DNA of 64,000 nucleotides from Diospyros lotus (lineage: Eukaryota; Streptophyta; Magnoliopsida; Ericales; Ebenaceae). Shown here piece by piece: positions 38,195 to 50,880 of the stretch. Position numbers and translations under genes: made by a program. The notes beneath the pieces were generated by a model. The model was not told where the DNA came from and did not search any database. It was given only the letters and a program-made list of their open reading frames with translations. The DNA lies in NCBI RefSeq assembly GCF_014633365.1, contig NC_068341.1, positions 23,852,339 to 23,916,338 of the forward strand, given 5' to 3'. Position 1 is the stretch's first letter. Each line of letters begins with the position of its first letter.

Positions 38195-39636
38195 GGTTTA
38201 CAAAACACGATGGGATTTTAAACAAAGATGTGATTTTGAAGTTTGATTGTAACACCCCGCTTTTTCTTTTACCGAGCATGTCACTATGCTGGGGCCCAAA
38301 TATACATAAGTTAATTTTTCTTTCTTTCTCGGTACATAACTTAAACCTTAAGTACTGAATTCTAAACAAAATCCCCAACAAATCATTCACAATATACGGA
38401 AGCGGTAATCGAAACCTGATATGGTACATACCTGAATTCACCTTATATTATATCATAAAGAATCCGTACCATATATTACATCATATTCTCAAATATAAAT
38501 ACATGGAGATTCCATAAACATTCTAACAAAACTAATCATCAATAAAGCATAAGCTAAAACATATCAGAATTAGCTCGCTGAATCCATTGGCCACGCCATC
38601 ACGTGCCGTCTCATCTCAACCTGCTCTTTGCTTAAGCTGCAAGTCTAAACTAGAACGTTGAATGTTCTAGGGGCATAACCCATTAGAAGATGAAACTTTT
38701 AGTGAAGGTCCAAAAATACATATATACGAATGCATGATGCATAACATAATCAACATATGCCCTTAATGTAACTTCCTAGGCCCACCAGCCTGGCACGAAA
38801 TGCTAGGCAAATCCCAAACCTCTGTAGGATAAACTTAACGTTATTGTATCATTGCCCTAGGGGAATTACGGCTACACTTTGGGGACGACATCCCATTCCC
38901 ATGCACAAATATCAATATGGCAATAATATCATGTCATGCAATTATCACGACTTTCCATGTAATATGACAAAATGAATATTGCATTCATAACAACATGCAT
39001 ATATAACAAACATATCATGAATATAAGTTCTTGTGAGAAAATCACTCACATAACCATGTTTAGGATAAAATTACTCACCTTTACCCAAAGATCAAGACAC
39101 CTCGAAAAGCACGCATCGCCTCAATATGCGTGCCAACCTCGATTCTTGTGCCAACTCTCAAAAGTTGCACCAAACACATCATCTCAATCACTTCAATCAT
39201 AAAAATAATATTTAATCACTAAATATCCTCAATATTCCATTTATTTTATTTTTCCTTCATTTTCTCTCATTTTTTCCTTCTAAAAATCCCAATAAATACC
39301 ATCGAGACTTTTTTTCTCAAATCAAATCCCACAACAATTCATCATAGGCTATGAACTTCAAGGAAAAAAATACTGGACTTACCCGGATGGTGCATTTTCA
39401 TGTAAAATGGTATTCTTTGATGCTAAAACCGAGACATCGAGAATCCCAAATTCAAATCTTTTTGCACGAACCCCCGTAAAATAATTTTCTCAATTTTTAG
39501 TAATTTTTCCCAAATTTTTTGGAGGCTCCACCCGCCCGCACTCTCCTGCATGCGCCTAGGGCGAGTGGCAAGCGTGAAGGACCACGCATGACCGGCACAC
39601 GTCGGTCGTCTTCTCCAACAAAGACCATGCTAGCAC

Positions 39637-42033
39637 TGTAACGCCCCACTTTTCCAAATATGCAATGATATCAAATATAAACTAACATCACCTACGGGCG
39701 TTATTGGAAATCCTTTATCAACGAAAGCACGAATCGAACCTGAGTATGCTAAATAGCTAGGATTTCCTCAAGATTAAATAAAAGTCCATCACGTACCCAC
39801 ATATCAGAAAGTTATAGAAGCTTCACAATTACATCCTTAAGTATCTTAACTGCTATTTACATTACAATATTGGGATTACACGGGTACACAAATAAATCCA
39901 ACTCTAAATCCGCCAAGCATCACCTCTGAATCCTTGCTCGTGCTGGAACCTGGAGTACCTGATAAGCTTAACATACTTGGAACGCCTGACACTTCTGATA
40001 AAGCTGGGACGATGAATGTCCTACGAGTAAGAAACACCCAAGTTAGATTATTAAATCTAAGTGAGTGGTAAGAAAGAAAGAAACTATGCATGCAAGAGTA
40101 ATATGTAGCTTTGCCATGAGACATGTAGAAATAAGAATGAAATCTCCCCAAGATCACAGCTCACTGCAAGAGCACGAGATCCCCCGTGATACCCCAACAA
40201 ATAGCCATAAATACAAATACCAAGATGCATGTGCAATAGGCAAGATTTGCTTAAAAGCAACAAACACATGAGATGTTACCTCTCGGCCCCCTTACATAGG
40301 CACGAGATATCCTCCTTACTTGCCATGTATGAATCCCTCTACCCCCTTACACAAGCTCGAGGTAGCCCCCTTACATAGGCCCACGTGGTTAGCCCCCTTA
40401 CACAGGCCCCCGTGGTAGTTCACACATGATAAGCCACCAACTAGCCACAACCACCAAATGACAAGATGTATGATAAAGCAGAAGGAATATGTACAAACTA
40501 AGGAATATCAGGTAGGCACGACCTCACCTGTAGGCACGGTGCACAAACCAAGGAAAATATGTTATGCAAACCACAAGTTACGTGCAAGAGTAGTCATGTT
40601 TAATCCCATCGATTAACCACAACAACCAACTTTGTGATGCAAGCAAATTAGGAAAGAAATGCTTGAAAGTAAGGAAACATGAGATGTAAGCAACAACCAT
40701 CAACAAGTGGAAATCAAGAGTGATCAATAGGAATCAAGGAGCATGCATAAGAACCTCTCACAAATGAAACCAAGAATGATCAAGAGGAAGCATGCACAAG
40801 AACCACTCACAAATGAGACCAAGAATGATCAAGAGGAAGCATACACAAGAACCACTCACCTTGATTGTTTTCCCTTCAATAGCAAGACTTTATAGCCCGG
40901 TTTCAAGCACTAGAGGCTGTTTTTGCAGAAATCGCACATTTAAGTGAATTAAACCTTAAATATTTTTACACAGGGTTGTAGGTAATTAAAATAGGAGAAC
41001 AACAGTGAAAATTCCAGGCCAATCGGGGGCCGGATGCGCCCTCACACGCTCTCGGAAGAGTGGCCACGCGCCTCCTTCTTTGTTTTGCAACCCAAATTAA
41101 AACGGCCATATCTTGCTCATTTTTTATCCGATTCGCTCTCCGTTTGAACCTACGGACTTCTCTTTTCATGCTCTACGACTTTATGGAAAGAAAGTTAGCT
41201 TACCTTTTCGAATTCCCTTCTGTTTTCTTAGTTTTCCAGCCAGATCTCTCTTTCCTTCTTCTTTGCTTTTTCTTTGATTTTTCTTGCACTTACTTTCTTT
41301 CCTTTCTCCTTTGCTTCTCGTGGCCTTAGCTTCCTCCCTTTATATAGCCTTTAAATGCCCAAATCCTCAAGATTTCACTTGGCCACCAAGTTGCTCATTT
41401 TCCACCCAAGTAATCATCACACTTTGAAAATTTTCCAATCTTCTCAAGCAAGCCTCCACTTCTTCCAATCCTAGGCCACCAAATACTCTTTCAAGATAAG
41501 CCTTATCATCCTCTTTCCTTGCAAGCAACCCCTAGCCAATCTTAGTCTTCCAAGGTCACACTTAACCCTTAAGTTAGCCATTTTTCTACCCAAGTAATAA
41601 TGACTAGCTTTGAATTTTCTCCACTTGATTCTTCCTTCATTTGAAAGCTTTTCATTCTTCCAATCTCATGCCTCCAATTGCCCCTCATGTGGCCTTCAAA
41701 GCAACCCTTCTTATCCCTTTCTTTTGGTGAACCAATAGAATTCTTCCAAGTTTTCCTTACTTTGAATTAAGGGTATAAGTAATTTTTGTTATCTCAAAAC
41801 TTTAAGACTTTTAAGTTAACCCTCCAATCCAATTTCTCCAACTCAAAGCTTCTTAAATAAGCATTTATCATTACAAATATTCCTATTGTTGGAGACAAGT
41901 TATCCTTTCTTACCAATTATGATATTTGCATTTAGGTCCTTAAAATCATTTTCATTTACATTTAAATTAAAAACTTCCATTAAAACACTTTATTGCATCA
42001 TCCAACCTTTACATTAAATTTTGGGGTATTACA
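39637..42033 (-). mobile_element. LTR nested in the previous one, sense -, no clear TSD
   Basis: Starts TGTAACGCCCC and ends GGGGTATTACA, 2397 bp. The flanking five bases are AGCAC and CCGGC, which do not match, so it may come from recombination between two elements or have a decayed TSD. It contains the GAAC/GTTC-type palindrome at 40004-40024, repeated CCCCCTTACA(T/C)AGGC motifs at 40285-40410 and a 49-bp tandem repeat. Confidence 0.72.
40742..40860. repeat. 49-bp tandem repeat, 2.4 copies
   Basis: Units start at 40742, 40791 and 40840 with CATGCA(T/C)AAGAACC and contain ACCAAGAATGATCAAGAGG. Lies inside the LTR at 39637-42033. Confidence 0.9.
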
Positions 42034-43288
42034 CCGGCGATCCTCATGGCATGACTTTTGCCTCGAAAGGAGCTCCCGAAGTACCTCAACTGAGGGCTTA
42101 AAGCCTCGATTTCGGCATCCACCCCCAACTCCGACGACTTTTTGAAACACCCTTAAACCTTAACAAAAATGCATGAAACTTACCAAAAATGATCTACATC
42201 TCATGGGCTTCAAAATCCCCTTATTTTGGAATGCCAATTCGTTCGATTTTGGCCTTAATTTCAAGCTTCTTCTTCCCCCATTTTTGGCCATCATCCCCTA
42301 TTTATAGGCATTGTCGATGCTTCAAATGCCCGAGATCGGCTAGCCCATTGCCTTAGCAATCTCCACCTCTCCTAGATCAGCCTGGAAACGACCTTTATCG
42401 ACCAAAATGGCCATTTGCAGGTGCGATAATTTCGACCAGCTTTCTAGTCAGTTTTTTCTTTAAATTTCGGCCACTATAGTGGCCTTTGTCAGTTAATAAT
42501 CACACCTATGTGATCCCTGACCATCCCTCGTGCTAGCCCAGTGCTTCAGATGGCCAAAATCGGCCATAGTCAACTGGCCATGTGCTGGTCAGTCTCCCAT
42601 TGCTAGCTTTTTCATTTTTTTGCACTTTAGCCCCTCAACTTTTGGCCTTTACTTTTTGACCCATTTTTCTTAGCCCCTAAACTTTCCAATATTGCATTTA
42701 GGACTCTCAAGTCCTAAAACGTTCATTTAACCCTTGAAGATTCTGAAAAAACATCATTTAGACCTTCATCTAGCAATTTCTAAAAATTGTACTTTGCCCC
42801 GAATCTTCGTTTTAGTCCTAAATCTCTTCATTTCTTCCTGAAACCACTGAAGCGTTCTTCCTTATAAAAAACAGAAGCCCCCTCAAGCTTCCGTTGACTT
42901 CTTGAAAGTAGTCTATAAAAATTCGATATTGCAGCCTAATTGGCAGCTTCATTTTAGCTGTACCAAAAACTGTTTTCGATCCTATTTCTTTCAACACCAT
43001 AAATCCTATCTCGGGGTACTTGTTAATGCCACATCATTTTCCTTTGGCATCTCGGCTCCAAGACACTCCCAGAAGTTGATTCGGTCATCTATACGGTAAT
43101 AAATTACCGTTATACCATTCATTTATCCTTAAATTTCATTTTTGCCCCCAAGATAACTTACCCTAGTCCTTTAGAATTTCTCGGGTATTACATTGATTGC
43201 CCTGCTAAACATACAATTAATAACAAATAAAACAACCAAAATGATACAAGTATATTTCATAAATAGCAGCATGAAAAATAACTAAAAT

Positions 43289-43811
43289 TAGGGGTGTTCG
43301 CGGTGCGGTTTGGCCGGTCTAAATTATTTTCAGCATGCCAAACCGTTAGTGCGGTTTTTCAATCAAACCAGACTGCAGTCCGGTTTAGGTTCAGCCAAAC
43401 TGCACCAAACCAGACCGTATTTGCGATCTGGTTTGGTGTGATTTACCGCAGTTTGAAATGCCACTTAAAATCACTAAAAAAAATATTTAAAAATGATAAA
43501 TAAAGACACAAATATTGGTAAATAAAGACAATTAAATGTAAATAAATAGGAGTAAAACATAAAGACAAAATAGTGTAAAAAATAAATAGGATGGGGCTGT
43601 CAATTATTAGATTTTTATAATAATATTTTTTTTATTATTTTCTTGGGCGATTCGGTTTAAAACCGAACCGCCAACTGTCCAAACCGCAAACCGCACAGTT
43701 TGCACAGAATCCAAACCGTTTTCGACCGCCAAAAAAAAAAAAACCTGATCGGTTTGGTTCGGTTCGGTTTGGTCGGTTTTCGCAGTGCACCAATTTTTTT
43801 GAACACGCCTA
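43289..43811. mobile_element. Non-autonomous hAT element (523 bp), TSD ACTAAAAT
   Basis: Ends TAGGGGTGTTCG and GAACACGCCTA are imperfect inverted repeats of the hAT type. The exact 8-bp TSD ACTAAAAT lies at 43281-43288 and 43812-43819. The interior has repeated AACCG/CGGTTT motifs and no transposase. It is inserted in the leader region of the outer CACTA, next to the LTR at 38248-43192. Confidence 0.93.
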
Positions 43812-44043
43812 ACTAAAATGAACTAAATAAACCGCACTTGCCTTGAATTCTCCGATCAAACAAGTATATTTATCTAACAAGATGGAAAATATAATGTAAA
43901 GTTCGGATGCATAAGAAGATGGAAAATAAAATGGAAGAACAAAAAAATAGAGATTAAGGTAATGTGAAGCATACTGTCAAGTGTGACTTGACCGTCCGTA
44001 AATGAGACCGTTGAGGAAAAACAAACACAAAATAAACAAGTCG

Positions 44044-47000
44044 TGTAACGGCCCCCTCCCACTTACGGGTGCTATCGGTGACTAATCGTTCGGATTACTC
44101 AAACACAACACCAAACTAATGAAAAGAAGGACTATCACTACAAAAAAATTGGTATTTAGCGGTGATTTTTAACCGCCACTAAGTAATTTAGTAGCGGTCG
44201 CAGATACAGCCGTCGCGTAGCATTTAGCAGTGGTTTTTAGCAACCACTGGTATAACCGCCGCAATTAGCAGTGGTTTTAAAATCGTCGCTAAAATTAATT
44301 GAATTTAATATTAAATTATTAAATTTAATACTACATTTTATTATAAAAAAAAATTAACGGCAGTTTTGGTAAATTTTTGTGGCAGTTTCAAAACCACGGC
44401 TGTTTCCCGCACGTGGGCAAAAATAACACGCGCGTGCAAGGCCCTCCCCTGCGCGCCCGCGCACGCATCCACCCGCCCACCACAACTGCTGGAATTTAAA
44501 TTTATTCCAACAAATACCTTCCTCAAGTTTCAATCACATGACTTGTCGTACGCACGTGCGCGCGCGAAGCCACCTGATCTGCAAAACCACCTTGTAATAT
44601 ACTCGCGCATATTAATTATAAAGTAATCGAACCACTATTTTTTAGAATTCTCTTTGCACCAACAAACTCAAGTTTTTGAAATTACACTTGACCTCAAATT
44701 AAATAAAATAAAAAATAATTTTATTTTTTATTGAATTGAATTAAATTAAATTAGTTAATTAAACTCTCAAAACACCTAAAAAAAGAGTTAACATATTAAA
44801 TTAATTAATTGAACATAAAATGCTTTAAACTAATTAATTAAATTAAATAAATTAATTAATTAATTAATTTAAAATAAATTAATTAATTGATTAAAAAAAT
44901 AGATAATTTTGTAAATTTTAATTTTATTTTATTTTTAAATTATTAATTTTTTTTAAAATTTATTTTTTTATTTTTTTATTGCTGAACTTTGCGGTGGTGG
45001 ACTAGAACTGCCATGAAATTTATTTTTGAATTTTTTTATTAATAAATTTTGCGGCGATTTTTACAACACCGTCGCTAAATTTAATTTTTTTGAATTTTTT
45101 TATTAATGAATTTGGCTACGATTTTTAAATTTTATTTTTTATTTTTTTATTGCTGAATTTTGTGGCTGTTGATTTTTTAAATTAAAACCGCCGCAAAATT
45201 TATTTTTGAATTTTTTTATTAATGAATTTTGGGCAGTTCTAAATTTATTTTTTTATTTTTTTATTGCTGAATTTTGTGGCAATTGATTAAAACCGTGGTA
45301 AAAAACATATATTGCGGCGGTTTTGAAAATTGTAGCAAAAAACCCATTTTTTTGTAGTGTATATTTCATCAGGAAACGTCCTACATAGGGATTAGGCTTC
45401 GTTCTTCCCTTTGCTCCACTTAAGGAGTGGGTTCCAAGACAATTAAAGAACCACAGCGGAACGGAACTAGAAACCCGAGTGAGTTTCACATTTCTTCAGC
45501 TCGTCTCACCACAAGTCAAAGGTGACCTAGGCACAAAACTAGCATGTCAAATATCTATTGAGTGCTGGGGATTTATGGGAAGTACTTCCTTGATCCTTAC
45601 CTGATCACAAAATTTGGCTCCACCAAACAAGCCACTAACAACCAGAAGCCTACACAATCATATACTACACTATACCGATTACAGCAAACTGGATACCATC
45701 CAACACACACATTCACCCACAAGGATATATATACATACCACCACATGAATACATATAGGAGACAATACAATTCACAACATGAATAACAACGCTAGTCGTT
45801 ACTTCAACCTTCTGACGCCATCCCTGCTTTCATTTGGACTCACAACATCTACAACACGAGATAAAACCTCATGAGTCGTAAAGACTCAGTAAGAGTGAAA
45901 ATGAGTGTAAACAAGATAATATATGCAGTGCAATGACTAGTAAGTATGCATGAATGATGAGGCATCACCGCCCTCCGAACCTTCTTGTTCGAGACACTTA
46001 CTCCCATATTACTCCTAATATGCATCTAGTATCTCCCATGGCCATAGGACTCCACTAGACTACCTATAAAACATGCACAACACACAACTGCACACAACAT
46101 ATATTTAACCATATTACCAAACATTCGCATGGCCACCACCATTGAGGTTGTCCCTTACCTAACTCGAAGCCTTATCTATGCCACGGGCGAGAACGCTAGC
46201 CCGAATTTTGAATTTTTCTAGGATCACCGCCTCCTCGGTCGATCTTAGATGCAATCACAAACCCAGCAACAGAGATTAAACTAGAGTCTATGTTTCTGTT
46301 ATACACCGCAAAATCACCCATTAACAACTTCCAATAAACCCCAACTAAAGGTTTAATCCAACCAATAATTATTTTACATTATCTGGCTTAATGCAAATAA
46401 CTAGAAAAGAATTTAATTAATTTACCTTAGCCATCCGGAGGAGAGATTTGAAAAATGCCCACACCAGCGTCGTCTCATGGGATGCCACCTTGTGCTCAAA
46501 ATCCCATTTTCGAGCTCTTGACACTCTCCTTTAAGTCCCAAATTAATTTCAAGAATTTTTTCCGATTTTTTTGGAATTTTCATTTATTTTTCTTCTTTTT
46601 TTCCATTTCTTTTTATTTCTTTTTCTTTTCTATTTTATTTTTATTTTTCTTCTTCTTTCTTCTTCACTCCATATTCTTCCTCTGCTTCTTCTTCTCCACG
46701 ACGCGCGCACAGCCCCAGCACATGGCCGCTGGCCTTGTTCCGACCACTGCCGCTTGCCCGCAGCCACCGCGCCACCCACCGGCCTGCTGCAACCGCCTCG
46801 AGCAGCCCCACACTGCGAGCAGCTGCTTGGGCGCACGACTGCCATGGTCGTTCCAGCCACCGACGCTGGCCAAGCCAGCCTCTCAAGACGCCACTGCTCC
46901 GCCCTGCTTTATCGACAGCCACAATAGCCTCCATTGCTCACCCCAAGCTTCAGCACCGCGGCCATGGCGGCGGCTTTTTCAAGCCGCTATTGCAAATCTG

Positions 47001-47824
47001 GCCAGCACCGACCCTTGCCATCGCTAACAGCCATCGATCACTGCTCCAGGTCACCGTCGGCCGCAAGCAACGCCATCTTCTTCCTCTCTCAATCTCAATC
47101 TCTTCTCCCAAGCTCTCCTCTGCCTCGCGATGCCTCGACTAGGCTCCCTCTCTGCTTCATTCTCTCAGCCAAATGGTTTAACAGACCAAATTTTTGGATC
47201 CAATGCTGTTATTCCAAACTTGGCCCCAACCCATAATTATATATATAATTATTACACATTAATCCTCAAAATCCCCATTAATTCCACTTAAAAAAATTGT
47301 AATTGCACTTGAGAATTTTGTAATTACACTTGGACCCTCTACGGCTTTAATTTAAATACCATCAAGCTATATAAATTCTTGATTTATCAAAAATTAATTA
47401 TCAGTGCTTACTTGATAAAGATCGATTTCGTCCCTACGCCTGCACGAGATCTTCATTCCACCCAAAAATGCTTCTTGATTACCTCACTCGCAAAATCGAA
47501 CCACCCCTAGGGTCCCCTCAGCTTCTCGGAGGTCCCCTACTACCATTTGATACCGACACCTATTCGGGTTTATATAAAAATTATTTCACAAACTATTCCC
47601 GATCTGACTACTTCCAATGTTATTAGCCTCGGCTCGAGATGCTCACCAATCTCATGCTCTCTTCCTTGGACATCCAAGTCCTGAGGTACTCCCTATCATC
47701 GATTCGATAAATTTATTAATTAAATCCTCGAAACCGACTTCCAGGTTTCTCAGACCACCCAAGGTCCTTTTAAAATAACTGAAAATTATATCTTTTCCAT
47801 TACCTTGTAATACCGAGTATTACA
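44044..47824 (-). mobile_element. Solo LTR, sense -, TSD AGTCG, split by a CACTA
   Basis: Starts TGTAACGGCCCC and ends GAGTATTACA. The exact TSD AGTCG lies at 44039-44043 and 47825-47829. Without the nested CACTA it is about 2.55 kb. It carries the GAGTC...GACTC palindrome at 45872-45892. The 46455-47236 part is C/T-rich and opens long frames in several registers that I do not accept as genes. Confidence 0.92.
44136..45359. mobile_element. Non-autonomous CACTA (1224 bp), TSD TAT
   Basis: Starts CACTACAAAAAAATTGG and ends CCCATTTTTTTGTAGTG. The TSD TAT lies at 44133-44135 and 45360-45362. Subterminal AGCGG/CCGC palindromes match those of the inner CACTA, although more degenerate. No transposase is present. 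A GC-rich patch at 44400-44480 is unlike the rest. Most likely it is a deletion derivative that depended on the 10809-27921 family for movement. Confidence 0.92.
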
Positions 47825-47829
47825 AGTCG

Positions 47830-47991
47830 ATACACATTTACATGAACCAGATAAAAATCATATATTTATTTAAAAGGAAACAAAACAAATATATACTAGA
47901 TCTGAATGATGGAAAGAGGAGACAGAGGAAAAACAGTGCCAGCGAGACTTGAGATTAACGGAGTGGAAGCAGCGGCGGAGGCGATGAATGG
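47830..47991. other. Outer CACTA upstream sequence between two LTRs
   Basis: A 162-bp island of the outer element left between two insertions; it contains an AGCAGCGGCGGAGGCG stretch and no reading frame. Confidence 0.5.
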
Positions 47992-50880
47992 TGTAATATC
48001 CCAGATTTTTCAAAGGGGCTCAAGAGTAATTTTAACATAAACCCTATGTGAAATTATCAAAAGATTAGGGGTTTAAGTATAATTTATTACAATTATAAGT
48101 ACCGAATTGACTGCAGGGAATACCCTAGAGTGTGAATGACTATGGAAAATGATATAATCTTTATGAGTGTCCTGAGATAGGATTTATAGAATTAAAAGAA
48201 ATGGGAATCGAGACTGTTCTTGGTACAGCTAAAATATAACTATGATTTAGGCTAAAAAAAATTGAATTATCGTAGGAACTCCCGCAAAATAAACGGAACC
48301 TTGAGGGGGTTTCGGTTTTTCATAAGGATCAACTCTGGAATGATTTCAGGATGAATCAAAGGTTCGAGGATGTTGTAAGGACGAAATTGTCCTTATCAAG
48401 TAAATTTAAAATTATTAATTTTGGGATTTTTCTGTATCTTAATTTTGTTGGACGTTTGAGGGTGTATTTGCGAATTAAGAAATTCTCAAGGATAATAAGG
48501 ATAAAATATGGGGGATTAAATGTATATTTTTTCATAAGTATATTAGTGTAATATATAAGTGTATAATGAATGGCAGACAATGAGTGATGATATTCACGCG
48601 TGAGGGGCCAAATTTGCTATAATTAAGGGACAACCAATTAAAGTATTGGATAAGAGATTGGGTTAACGATAAGGATGAGAGATTGGCTGCAATTATTTGA
48701 TTAAGTGATGTAAAATATATATATATGTTGTGTGTGTGTGCGCGCGTGTGTGTGAGAAGAGGCAGAGGGCTGAGAGTTGTGAGAGAAGCAAAGAGAGAGA
48801 GAAATGGTTGAATCTGCCATGGTAGGGAGCTCGTGAGAGCTTGGGCGAGAAAATGTGAGAATAGAGAGAAAAAGAGATCGAGAGAGTGAGAAAGCAAGAG
48901 AGAGAGATCGAGAAAGAGAGAGTGGGCAGCAGCCATGGCCGCGAGCAACAAGCTCGATCGACCATGGCAGCCTTTAGCAGCAGGTCACGGCTGAGCTGGG
49001 CAGCGAGGAGGAGGTCGTTTGGCCGGCGTTTGGTGGCAGAGTGGCGACTAAAATTGGCCACTACAAGCAAGTAGCAACCATGGCCACACGCGGCCATGGA
49101 AGCCACGAGCAGTAAGCCGCACAGCGGAGCTGGGCAGTGCTCGAGCAGACCGTGACAGAGGTCGACGAGGCCTATGGCGGCCAGGGAAGATGACGGTAAG
49201 GCCAGCAGGTAGCGATGGCCACTGGGCAGCCGTGCGCAGGAGGCGCACTGTGCGCCAATGGCAGACGCAGAGGCGGTGCGTGCAAGAGCTGCTAGTTACA
49301 GGTGGTTGCAATGAAAACCACCAGTGATGGCAGCCGCATTGTAGTGGGAGGCGAACGACGAGGGCGGCACTGGCGGAGGCTGGGCATGCGCACAGGTGCT
49401 GGTTCGTGCGCAGGGGAGATGCTGGAGGAAGAAGAAAATGAATAGGAAGAGGAAGAAAAAGAAAAGAAAAAAAGAAAATAAAATAAAATAAAAAGAAAAC
49501 AAATAAGAGAAAAATAGTAGGAAGCTCCTGAAAATTCTAGAAAAATAGAAAATAGTATTGTACTAATATTTCAAAAATTTTGGCGAGAAAAATTGATCGG
49601 GCATGCATTTTGAGGTCAGAGCACACATACTAAGGAAACCTGAGAGGTTAAGTTAAAGTGAGTAAAATTTTTTAAAAATTTAGAAATATTATTTTATTAA
49701 TTGTTATAGTGAAATATTTGAGAAATAATTGATAAATATTTAGTTTGGATTTATTAAGGAAAAAATAGAAAGAAATAGAGAGAAAAATAAAGAAAATGCA
49801 AGAAATTATGGAAAAATAGGTTTGAATGCTTATTTAAATAAATATGATGATTAGGGTGCTGTGAGATTTAAGTTGAAGTGACTTGTGCGAATTTTGAGGT
49901 TGGCATGCAAATCGAGATGATGCACTTATTTCGAAGCAAAACGAAAATCAAGATATTATGAGATACGCTCGAGGTAAGTGGTACTTTTCAACTGAATTTA
50001 GTTGTATGAAAATGCTTGATTTGTAAGTGGTTTGATTCTAAAATCCAATTTTATGTAAATGATCTTATCATGTTGTCATGCTTTGTTGTGAGTATGTCAT
50101 GTAGATTGCATTTACATGTTTTGAATTATGAAATATGCATATGAGAATGATGAGATTCACGGTCATACATTGCATGGGTTTGGAATTAGGTACTGGCGTC
50201 GTTGCTTTGCCAAGGGTGCACCCATACACCCCGGTCTGGCAGGGATACTGGAAAAATGGCGAGTAATCTTAAGGTGCGGTCAACCCAAACATGAGAGTTA
50301 TGATGTTATGTGCATTGTATATATACATGAGCATTAAATGTTTTGTTTCCCTTACTTAGATGATTTATCATCTAACTTGGTCTTTACCGCTAGAATATTC
50401 AAACGTTCCAGATGGAGATTGTAGCACAACCAAGGATGAATGAGGCATAAAATAGCACTTAGCAAAGTGCATGATGAGTTGTATGATGAGTTGAATATAT
50501 GTTATGTAGCTCATGTATTGATGTTTTGATACTTTGAATTCTGAACGTTTTGAGGAATGATGATGTAGAACCCTATTTAGGGTTAATGTTAGTTGAGAAC
50601 TTAAGTTATGTATTAAGTCATGTTGAGAAATTTATGTTTCGGTCATGTAAAAACTGATTTATGATTAATGTTATGATGTTAGGTTCGATTCTAGCTTCCA
50701 CATTTGATATTTATGATGATTCTCCTTGGAGATAAATAAATGAAAATTTTGGAGTGGATAAAAGCAATGATATGGTTTAGTCTTAGTTTTATATAAAAAA
50801 AAAATTATTATCCTAGAATTATCCTAAGTTTTAAGTATATCGATGACATCATGAGGTATACCGAAGATCGGTGGGTGACA
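47992..50880 (+). mobile_element. LTR with degenerate PBS, sense +, rest deleted
   Basis: Starts TGTAATATCCCAG and appears to end GGTGGGTGACA at 50880 (the family end would be GGGTGTTACA). It is followed by AATTAGAGCCAGG, resembling a primer-binding site with a short deletion. The left flank is AATGG and the right AATTA, so a TSD is not confirmed. I read it as a 5' LTR whose internal region and second LTR are gone. It carries the GAAC/GTTC palindrome at 50390-50411. Reading frames at 48532-49311 come from AG-rich and GC-rich LTR sequence. Confidence 0.6.

Larger units (their letters stand above)
38248..43192 (-). mobile_element. Solo LTR, sense -, TSD TTGAT, split by another LTR
   Basis: Starts TGTAACACCCCG and ends TCGGGTATTACA. 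The exact TSD TTGAT lies at 38243-38247 and 43193-43197. Without the nested LTR it is about 2.55 kb. It contains the GAAC/GTTC palindrome at 38650-38670 and is related to, but distinct from, the LTRs of the retrotransposon at 1-8167. It sits just upstream of the outer transposase start. Confidence 0.92.

Noticed and set aside
46455..47236. Several overlapping long frames on both strands
   Set aside because: Biased C/T-rich sequence within the LTR at 44044-47824 opens frames in many registers; no family motif and no consistent start.
48532..49311. Frames rich in Leu/Ser or Arg
   Set aside because: They arise from (GA)n and GC-rich parts of the LTR at 47992-50880.
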